Assembly: GCA_002085355.1 (NCBI GenBank)
Contig: NATN01000249.1
Location: 1-6,678 of the forward strand
Direction of reading: 5' to 3'
Source: Candidatus Zhuqueibacterota bacterium 4484_87
GTDB taxonomy: Bacteria > Zhuqueibacterota > Zhuqueibacteria > Thermofontimicrobiales > Thermofontimicrobiaceae
Length of the DNA: 6,678 nt
Shown: piece by piece, positions 1 through 5,013 of the stretch
How positions within the stretch are numbered: position 1 is the stretch's first letter
Layout: every line of letters starts with the position of its first letter
Notes under the pieces: generated by a model
What the model was told of the DNA's origin: nothing
Databases searched by the model: none
Seen by the model: only the letters and a program-made list of their open reading frames with translations
Translations under genes and position numbers: made by a program

Positions 1-846
1 AAAACCATGCTCGTTTTTCTCAATCACGGCACAGGGATCAAGACTATTCTTTACCGAAATTTAGCACGCGTGCCGCATGATAAATACCAAATTTTTGTTG
101 AGGGACAGCATCGGGTAAATTCTCTGTTAAATTCCCCTTCGCTCGGAAAAAATGAAGTTCATTTGGTCGGATTGCCAAAATTAGATTACTATTTTCAAGG
201 GAAATTTGACCGAGAACAGGTGCTTCGGAAATGGGGGTTGGATCCGAACAAGCCGACTATACTTTTTGCTCCGACCTATAAGCCGACCTGCATGTATGAT
301 GTGAAAGACGATATTTTTGAACAGACAAAAGATTACAATTTAATCATTAAATTACATCCGTACAGTTGGATGGGAAAATATGCACCGCACAAACAGCATC
401 GAATCTTTGAGCGGCGCGTCAAAAGATATAGGCACGCAGTACTTTTGCCGTTTGAAGAGTACAACATTGTTCCCTATTACGTGGCAGCGGATGTCGTCAT
501 GAGCGAGGCGTCCAGTACTGTGTTCGATTTTCTGGCGACCGGGAAATTTGGCATTGTGTACGATCTCCCGTGCGACAATCTCAAACATCACGATGGACAG
601 CCTTTGCTGGAATTGGACAATCGTGAATTTTTGGACGGCGCTTTTGTTCACATCAATTCAGGAAAGCAGATTCGGGATGCTGTTGAACAATGTCTGCATC
701 CGACAAAAGAGATGATCTCTCAAGCGGATGAATACAGAGAGAGATTCTTTTATAAATTGGACGGAAAGGCTACCGAGCGATTTGTGAAAAAATTAGAACA
801 GTTATTTGAAGAAGGCGGGCATGAAAATGATCCGGATGAAAAATAA
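1..846 (+). CDS. CDP-glycerol glycerophosphotransferase family protein (5' end outside window)
   Basis: Family: CDP-glycerol:glycerophosphotransferase-like (TagB/TagF type), which transfers alditol-phosphate units from a CDP-alditol onto a cell-surface acceptor at the cytoplasmic face of the membrane. Counting from the first ATG at 7, visible motifs are HGTGIK (residues 7-12), VGLPKLD (54-60), PTILFAPTYKP (83-93), KLHP (115-118), the donor-binding-like SEASSTVFDFLATGK (166-180) and a C-terminal LDGKATERFV (251-260). The frame stays open to base 1, and HGTGIK normally lies well inside these proteins, so the ATG at 7 is probably internal and an N-terminal domain is missing from the window. The usual DxSS of the donor site reads EASS here. 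The nucleotidyltransferase gene starts 28 bases downstream, which fits a pair that makes and uses a CDP-linked alcohol. The family call is firm; the real substrate is not known. Confidence 0.82.
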   Translation, partial: KTMLVFLNHGTGIKTILYRNLARVPHDKYQIFVEGQHRVNSLLNSPSLGKNEVHLVGLPKLDYYFQGKFDREQVLRKWGLDPNKPTILFAPTYKPTCMYDVKDDIFEQTKDYNLIIKLHPYSWMGKYAPHKQHRIFERRVKRYRHAVLLPFEEYNIVPYYVAADVVMSEASSTVFDFLATGKFGIVYDLPCDNLKHHDGQPLLELDNREFLDGAFVHINSGKQIRDAVEQCLHPTKEMISQADEYRERFFYKLDGKATERFVKKLEQLFEEGGHENDPDEK

Positions 847-874
847 AATTTAGAAGGAAATTAAGGAAAAATTA

Positions 875-1588
875 ATGAAAGCAGTCATCATCGCTGCCGG
901 AGCGGGAAGTCGTCTTGATAGCGAGGAACCGAAAACTCTTCTGCCATTCGGAGACGAAACGATTCTGGCGAATATTTTAAAAAATATTTCAAAAGGGGGA
1001 ATCAATGAATTTGTTATAGTTGTCGGATTTCAGGCCCAGCATATCATTGATTATTTGAAGAAAAATGACTATTTTGGTTTTCAGATAGAATTTGTCAAAA
1101 ATGATGAATGGAAACGCGGAAACGGGGTTTCAGTTCTGATTGCCAGAGATGCGGTTGGAGAAAATCCATTTTTGTTGTCCATGTCCGACCACATCGTTTC
1201 CAGCAGCGCAATTGAACGGATTTTGCGTCATCCGCGAGAGAATAATTTATTACTCGTTGACCCGCGAGTGGATCAGATTTTTGATATTGATGATGCTACT
1301 AAAGTGGAAGTGAACGGCCGTTACATCTTGAATATCGGAAAAGAAATTCCAAAATACAATGCCATCGACTGCGGTATTTTTGTACTGGATCAGCGTTTTT
1401 TCACTGTGATGGACGAACAACAACGATCAGGAAAAGAATCAATAAGCGCCGGCGTGACAAAATTGATCGAAATGAGACTAATGGAAGCTGTTTTCATGGA
1501 TGAAAATGACTTCTGGATCGATATTGATACTCCGGAATCATATCAGTTTGCATTGAAAGAGGAGAAGTATGGAAATCATCAAACTTGA
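875..1588 (+). CDS. Nucleotidyltransferase, inositol-1-phosphate cytidylyltransferase-like
   Basis: A 237-residue single-domain NTP transferase with a GT-A/Rossmann-like fold. The N-terminal nucleotide-binding signature AAGAGSRL (7-14) is followed by PK (19-20). NGVS (83-86), a metal-binding-type MSDH (103-106, where many relatives have MGDH), NAIDCGIFV (162-170) and WIDIDTPESY (214-223) follow. The NGxS, xxDH and AIDxGxF set reminds me of the cytidylyltransferase half of archaeal and bacterial inositol-1-phosphate cytidylyltransferase/DIPP synthase, but the membrane CDP-alcohol transferase half is absent. A choline- or glycerol-phosphate cytidylyltransferase role is also possible. The start at 875 has AAGGA at 863-867, seven bases upstream. 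The last 20 bases overlap the tsaC gene, so the two are probably translationally coupled. Together with the upstream glycerophosphotransferase-like gene it suggests CDP-alditol production; the specificity is inferred. Confidence 0.75.
   Translation: MKAVIIAAGAGSRLDSEEPKTLLPFGDETILANILKNISKGGINEFVIVVGFQAQHIIDYLKKNDYFGFQIEFVKNDEWKRGNGVSVLIARDAVGENPFLLSMSDHIVSSSAIERILRHPRENNLLLVDPRVDQIFDIDDATKVEVNGRYILNIGKEIPKYNAIDCGIFVLDQRFFTVMDEQQRSGKESISAGVTKLIEMRLMEAVFMDENDFWIDIDTPESYQFALKEEKYGNHQT
1560..1564 (+). promoter_or_regulatory. Ribosome binding site of tsaC
   Basis: AGGAG lies four bases before the ATG at 1569 and inside the last codons of the preceding gene. It supports the start that creates the 20-base overlap and fits coupled translation. 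Confidence 0.65.
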
Positions 1589-2204
1589 TCCCAAACATCC
1601 TGATTCAGAGGAACTGGACAAGGCGGTTGCCATTATCGAAAATGGCGGCGTAATCGGCTATCCCACGGATACAATTTATGGACTGGGAGCTGACATCAAT
1701 AACGACCAAGCAGTGGAGAAAGTGTTTGCTCTGAAACAAAGACAGAAAGACAAACCTATTCTCATATTAGCCGCCTGGCTGGAACAAGTGCAGTCATTGA
1801 CTGAGTTTTTCTCTGAACAAGCAAAGCTTCTGGCGTCTTATTTCTGGCCTGGTCCTTTGACCATGATTTTTCCGGCAGCTAATCATGTAAATCCGCTGGT
1901 CACAGGCACTGTCGGCACAATCGGCGTGCGCATCCCATCTCATCGTGTCAGTCTGGAACTAATCCGTCGTAGCGGCGTTCCTATCACGTCCACGAGCGCG
2001 AATCTATCAGGGGCACCTAATCCGACCAGCGCTGAGGATGTTATTGCCGCTTTTGGCGACAAGCTGGATGCTGTCATTGACACAGGGCCTTCGCCGACGT
2101 CGCTGCCTTCGACCATCGTTTCAGTCGTCAGTGCGGAAATCAAGATTATTCGTGAAGGCGCAATCTCAAGAAGAAAAATTGAAGAAGTAATTGGAGAATT
2201 ATGA
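1569..2204 (+). CDS. tsaC: L-threonylcarbamoyladenylate synthase (YrdC/Sua5/TsaC)
   Basis: Makes threonylcarbamoyl-AMP from threonine, bicarbonate and ATP in the cytoplasm, the first step of t6A formation at position 37 of ANN-decoding tRNAs. The protein has 211 residues, the size of the single YrdC domain, with no C-terminal Sua5 extension. Motifs in order: GGVIGYPTDTIYGLG (26-40), the basic substrate-binding KQRQKDKP (56-63), WPGPLT (93-98), GVRIPSH (119-125), STSANLSG (141-148), SLPSTIV (178-184) and REGAIS (195-200). The start at 1569 puts the first conserved motif at the usual distance from the N-terminus and has AGGAG upstream. The stop overlaps the start of the phosphatase gene by four bases (ATGA). 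TsaC works with TsaD, TsaB and TsaE, none of which is in this window. Confidence 0.95.
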   Translation: MEIIKLDPKHPDSEELDKAVAIIENGGVIGYPTDTIYGLGADINNDQAVEKVFALKQRQKDKPILILAAWLEQVQSLTEFFSEQAKLLASYFWPGPLTMIFPAANHVNPLVTGTVGTIGVRIPSHRVSLELIRRSGVPITSTSANLSGAPNPTSAEDVIAAFGDKLDAVIDTGPSPTSLPSTIVSVVSAEIKIIREGAISRRKIEEVIGEL

Positions 2205-2713
2205 GTCGTAGCTACCACATACTTTTTGTCTGTTCCGGCAATGCATGCCGCAGCCCCATGGCTGAGGGACTACTGAAAAAAAAACTATTCCCCCAATTTC
2301 TGAAGAAAGTAGAAATTGAATCAGCCGGGACCTTGGGATTTTCCGGGTCTCCGGCAAGTCCGTTGACGATTCAGGTTGCAAAAGAAAAAGGAGTCGATAT
2401 ATCAGGGCATCGATCACAGCCGTTGACGAGAGAACTGGTCGAAAACACTGACCTCATTCTTGTTATGGCAAATCACCACAAAGAATTTATTCGAAATAAT
2501 TTCCCTGATTTTATTGACAAAGTCTTTTTATTGACCGAATTTGGCCAAAATGACCCTGAAAATGAGCAGAACTTTCCCGAGATTCTTGATCCGATTGGTG
2601 AAAATTTGAGCTTTCACAGAAAGATAATCGAGCAGATTGATCGGGAATTAGTCCGCATTTTGCCGATTATCAAAGAAAAAATTGAGAAACATAAAAACAA
2701 AAAGACAAAATAG
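2201..2713 (+). CDS. Low-molecular-weight protein phosphatase (LMW-PTP family)
   Basis: A cytoplasmic phosphatase of the LMW-PTP/arginine-phosphatase family, 170 residues against about 150 usual, with a lysine-rich tail (residues 158-170). The P-loop CSGNACRS sits at residues 11-18, giving nucleophile Cys11 and phosphate-binding Arg17; SAGT (41-44) is typical. The general acid is Asp130 in LDPIG; most relatives have an aromatic residue after the DP, here it is Ile132. Ala15 sits at the P-loop position where YwlE-type arginine phosphatases have Thr and tyrosine phosphatases usually a larger aliphatic residue, so the substrate (phosphotyrosine or phosphoarginine) cannot be assigned. It has no features of a thioredoxin-linked arsenate reductase beyond the shared fold. 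It follows tsaC with an ATGA overlap, an arrangement recalling the ywlC/ywlE region of Bacillus. GGAG at 2193-2196 precedes the start. Confidence 0.88.
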   Translation: MSRSYHILFVCSGNACRSPMAEGLLKKKLFPQFLKKVEIESAGTLGFSGSPASPLTIQVAKEKGVDISGHRSQPLTRELVENTDLILVMANHHKEFIRNNFPDFIDKVFLLTEFGQNDPENEQNFPEILDPIGENLSFHRKIIEQIDRELVRILPIIKEKIEKHKNKKTK

Positions 2714-3730
2714 ATGACATTGCGATCCGTTGAAAATCTCTGCAAGCTGCAAATGACAATAATCTTTTCCCTGCTGATTTTTTTTGCTATGGCAGAGAGT
2801 TCATTTTCTCAGCAGCACAACGCAAACCCTGACACAACCAAAACAAAACCAGACACGACGGTTACCGACACATCAGTAACAAAAAAAAATAGCTCTAAAA
2901 TTGACACTACTGTCGCTGGTGAAGACTTATTGAAAGATAAATATGAAAGCAAGCCGACAGCATACGATACAACCAATAAAATTCTTTTACCGCTTAACCT
3001 AAAAAAGGATAAATTTGCCTATTTTGATGCCAGCCAGTCCATTGACCGGATAATACCTAACAATGCTTTCGATGTGAAGGAAAAATTGACTTTTATTATC
3101 CGCTACGGTCCCATTAAAGCGGGGACAGCAATCATGTCCATTCCGCGCGTTGTAAAAAAAATGGGACGTAAGTGCTATAAAATTCAAACCGAAGCAAAAT
3201 CGAGCGCTTTTTTCTCTGCCTTTTTCAAAGTGAGAGATAAAGTTATTTCATACATGGACGCGAAAGGTCTTTTTAGTTGGGGATTTGAAAAACATTTGCG
3301 CGAAGGGAAATACCATTCTGATCGTTTTGTTGTTTATGATCAGTACCATGGCTGGGCAGTGACCAACAAAAAGGACAGCCTGCGCATTCCGCCCTGCGTG
3401 CACGATATTCTCACATCATTCTATTTCATTCGCACACAAAAATTGGAAGTCGGTAAATCTCTCTTTCTTGACAATCATGCTGACAACAAACTATATCCGC
3501 TGGAAATTAAAGTGCACAAAAAGGAACGTATCAGAGTTAAAGCCGGCACATTTAACTGTATAGTTGTGGAGCCAATTCTTCGTGCTGAAGGGCTCTTTAA
3601 AAGCAAAGGAAGATTACTGGTCTGGCTCACAGACGATGAGAGAAAAATTCCAGTGCAGATGAAAAGCAAAATCCTCATCGGTTATATTACTGCTGAATTG
3701 AAAAAAATGGAAGGAGTGAAAAAGGAATAG
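2714..3730 (+). CDS. Exported DUF3108 domain protein
   Basis: A 338-residue protein of unknown function with a C-terminal DUF3108 domain. A hydrophobic stretch at residues 14-28, followed by AESSFSQ, looks like a secretion signal, with cleavage likely near residue 32. Residues 39-90 are a low-complexity linker with repeated Asp-Thr-Thr/Ser (40-42, 47-49, 52-54, 64-66, 85-87). The domain runs from about 118 to 331 and shows the family pattern: VHDILTSFYFIRT (229-241), ERIRVKAGTFNCIVVEP (271-287) and GRLLVWLTDDERKIPV (299-314). It probably acts in the periplasm or cell envelope, but no catalytic residues are recognisable. The gene begins on the base after the phosphatase stop. No clear Shine-Dalgarno precedes that ATG, so translation is likely coupled. 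A second in-frame ATG at 2753 would trim the N-region in front of the signal sequence and cannot be excluded. Confidence 0.82.
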   Translation: MTLRSVENLCKLQMTIIFSLLIFFAMAESSFSQQHNANPDTTKTKPDTTVTDTSVTKKNSSKIDTTVAGEDLLKDKYESKPTAYDTTNKILLPLNLKKDKFAYFDASQSIDRIIPNNAFDVKEKLTFIIRYGPIKAGTAIMSIPRVVKKMGRKCYKIQTEAKSSAFFSAFFKVRDKVISYMDAKGLFSWGFEKHLREGKYHSDRFVVYDQYHGWAVTNKKDSLRIPPCVHDILTSFYFIRTQKLEVGKSLFLDNHADNKLYPLEIKVHKKERIRVKAGTFNCIVVEPILRAEGLFKSKGRLLVWLTDDERKIPVQMKSKILIGYITAELKKMEGVKKE

Positions 3731-3731
3731 C

Positions 3732-4559
3732 ATGTCTCGCTATCACGAAATTGATTTGAACAAAATCAGCACCTATTCCATCAAAGACAGACCGAGCAAA
3801 GTGAGAGTATCTGCTCTGGCGAAAAAATATCAGTTAGGATCATCAATCAAGCACTTCATTTCCTCGTTGCCCGACATTCTCATCGCCGCTGATTTAAAGC
3901 AGCTCATCAAAGATATCGGTTCAGCATATAAAACCGACAAACAAATCATTTTCATGATGGGAGCGCATGTGATAAAATGCGGTCTCAATCCTTTGCTCAT
4001 TCAATTAATGGAAAACGGCATCATCAAAAGCCTCGCGCTCAATGGCGCCGGCGTGATTCACGACACTGAAATGGCTTTCTGGGGAACGACATCAGAAGAT
4101 GTGGAAGCGGCTCTTGCTGATGGCAGCTTTGGCATGGTCAAAGAGACGCCTCATCATATATTTTCTGCGGCAAAAAAAGGACAATCAGAGGAATCAGGAT
4201 TTGGCGAAGCCGTAGGAAAATATATTCTGGAATCAGATGCGGAATTCAAAGAAATCAGCTTGCTGGCGCAAGCATATCGCCTGGAGATACCGGTAACAGT
4301 TCACGTGGCAATCGGCACGGATATCATTCACCAGCATCCGACAATGGATGGCGCCATGATTGGCGAGCTCAGTTTCCGCGACTTCAAAATTTTCGCTCAT
4401 CAGGTCAGCTTGCTGGACAAAGGTGCGATTGTACTTAACGTTGGTTCGGCTGTTTTGATGCCCGAAGTTTTTCTGAAAGCGCTTACAATTGCGCGTAATT
4501 TAGGTTATCCTGCGCACGGTTTTATCACGGCAAACTTTGACCATTTTCAATTACGATAA
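3732..4559 (+). CDS. Conserved protein of unknown function, faintly deoxyhypusine-synthase-like
   Basis: A 275-residue soluble protein with no signal peptide. I recognise it as a conserved bacterial family but cannot name a proven function. Strong blocks are MMGAHVIKCGL (75-85), ALNGAGVIHDTEMAFWGTTSEDV (102-124), GSFGMVKET (131-139), IPVTVHVAIGTDIIHQHP (186-203), VLNVGSAVLMPEVFLKAL (234-251) and a terminal GFITANFD (263-270). The glycine-rich NGAGVIHD block and the IPV block recall NAD-binding parts of deoxyhypusine synthase, but the SWGK catalytic-lysine motif of that enzyme is not visible, so hypusine formation should not be assumed. His110, His191, His200 and His202 in conserved-looking blocks could bind metal or substrate. 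It ends only five residues after TANFD. My recollection is that relatives continue further, so this copy may be short at its C-terminus. AAGGA at 3722-3726 supports the start, one base after the previous stop. Confidence 0.7.
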   Translation: MSRYHEIDLNKISTYSIKDRPSKVRVSALAKKYQLGSSIKHFISSLPDILIAADLKQLIKDIGSAYKTDKQIIFMMGAHVIKCGLNPLLIQLMENGIIKSLALNGAGVIHDTEMAFWGTTSEDVEAALADGSFGMVKETPHHIFSAAKKGQSEESGFGEAVGKYILESDAEFKEISLLAQAYRLEIPVTVHVAIGTDIIHQHPTMDGAMIGELSFRDFKIFAHQVSLLDKGAIVLNVGSAVLMPEVFLKALTIARNLGYPAHGFITANFDHFQLR

Positions 4560-4577
4560 ATTTTTTTCAAAAAAGTG

Positions 4578-4606
4578 TTGACAATTTAAAAAAAAATTTG
4601 TATGTT
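4578..4606 (+). promoter_or_regulatory. Promoter with consensus -35, 17-base spacer and TATGTT -10
   Basis: TTGACA (4578-4583) is a perfect -35 box. Exactly 17 bases later lies TATGTT (4601-4606), four of six -10 matches. Transcription would start near 4613. The same -10 region, TATGTTTG (4601-4608), also fits the Bacteroidota TAnnTTTG element, with TTG 20 bases upstream. It lies 18 bases after the last operon gene and reads into the spacer toward gdhA. The assignment rests on pattern alone. Confidence 0.62.
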
Positions 4607-4612
4607 TGGAGC

Positions 4613-4941
4613 GTCAAAGCCCTAATTTTATTATCTGATTTTGACATTTTACATAATTTATATAGGCTTTTTTTCTAAAATACAAAAAATTTCACACCTG
4701 TTGTGGATAGTATTCAATCAGCAAGCTTCAGGAAAATTTTTTATGCTTAATGGCCTGGGCAAAAGAACACTGGCTATTCATAATATTTTAGAAATAACAG
4801 CAGCCTGTCAAAAACAAGAGAAATTTGACAGCAAGCGAATAGCAAAACACATTTCATGGTTTTCCTTCTCTAAGTTGGTTAGGCTTTTTTGAGTAACAAG
4901 GCAAAACTGAAGTGTCGATAAATCGACGCTTCAGTTTTTTT
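4613..4941 (+). ncRNA. Candidate structured RNA or long gdhA leader
   Basis: About 330 bases bounded by a good promoter and a strong terminator, with no convincing coding sequence. Inverted repeats seen: AAAGCC (4616-4621) with GGCTTT (4665-4670); CACA (4693-4696) with TGTG (4702-4705); TTATG+AATGGCC (4741-4745, 4749-4755) with GGCTATT+CATAA (4772-4783), which is 12 bp with a 3-nt bulge; CTGTCAAA (4805-4812) with TTTGACAG (4824-4831); and the terminator stem. It matches none of the RNA landmarks I looked for: tmRNA, SRP RNA, RNase P or 6S. It could be an independent small RNA, or an attenuated or riboswitch-like leader whose terminator gates gdhA. The latter needs read-through, since gdhA may have its own promoter after the terminator. 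Conservation is unknown. Confidence 0.35.
4903..4941 (+). terminator. Strong intrinsic terminator upstream of gdhA
   Basis: The arms 4903-4918 and 4923-4938 pair over 16 bp with one G-U wobble around a TAAA loop (4919-4922). A run of seven Ts covers 4935-4941. The A-run at the 5' foot gives a shorter T-run on the other strand, so weak bidirectional activity is possible. It ends the 4578 transcript and probably any read-through from the upstream operon, which has no GC-rich terminator of its own. Confidence 0.88.
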
Positions 4942-4944
4942 ATT

Positions 4945-4974
4945 TTGAAATGTAAGTTCAAATTTAAATCTAAA
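4945..4974 (+). promoter_or_regulatory. Possible gdhA promoter
   Basis: TTGAAA (4945-4950) and TCTAAA (4969-4974) are 18 bases apart, with five and four consensus matches. A start near 4981 would give a leader of about 33 bases ending in a strong Shine-Dalgarno. The inverted repeat TTTGAA/TTCAAA (4944-4949 and 4957-4962) overlaps the -35 box and could be an operator. The surrounding sequence is very AT-rich, so chance matches are likely. Confidence 0.3.
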
Positions 4975-4999
4975 CCAGAAAAAAAATAAACAAAACCGT

Positions 5000-5005
5000 A
5001 AGGAG
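5000..5005 (+). promoter_or_regulatory. Ribosome binding site of gdhA
   Basis: AAGGAG is centred about ten bases before the ATG at 5014, with eight bases between. It is one of the strongest Shine-Dalgarno sites in the window, fixes the gdhA start and fits high expression. Confidence 0.8.
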
Positions 5006-5013
5006 AGGTTCTT

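Noticed and set aside
4560..4600. Terminator directly after the operon from the T-run and A-run
   Set aside because: The only pairing is A-T (T-run with A-run), with no GC-rich stem before a T-tract, so it is unlikely to terminate.
4641..4664. Second promoter using TTGACA at 4641-4646
   Set aside because: The AT-rich candidates downstream (CATAAT, TATATA) lie only 5 and 12 bases away, far from the usual 17.
4690..4790. Remnant of an IS4-type transposase on the minus strand
   Set aside because: A short stretch (MNSQCSFAQ) loosely recalls the start of such proteins, but stops follow at once and no further similarity is visible.
4641..4892. 83-codon version of the spacer frame beginning with TTG
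   Set aside because: The TTG has no ribosome binding site, and the first 34 residues look like translated AT-rich non-coding DNA; only the shorter ATG start at 4743 is worth considering.
4613..4941. A known housekeeping RNA (tmRNA, SRP RNA, RNase P, 6S)
   Set aside because: None of the conserved landmarks of these RNAs (CCA end, SRP tetraloop core, RNase P conserved blocks) can be found.
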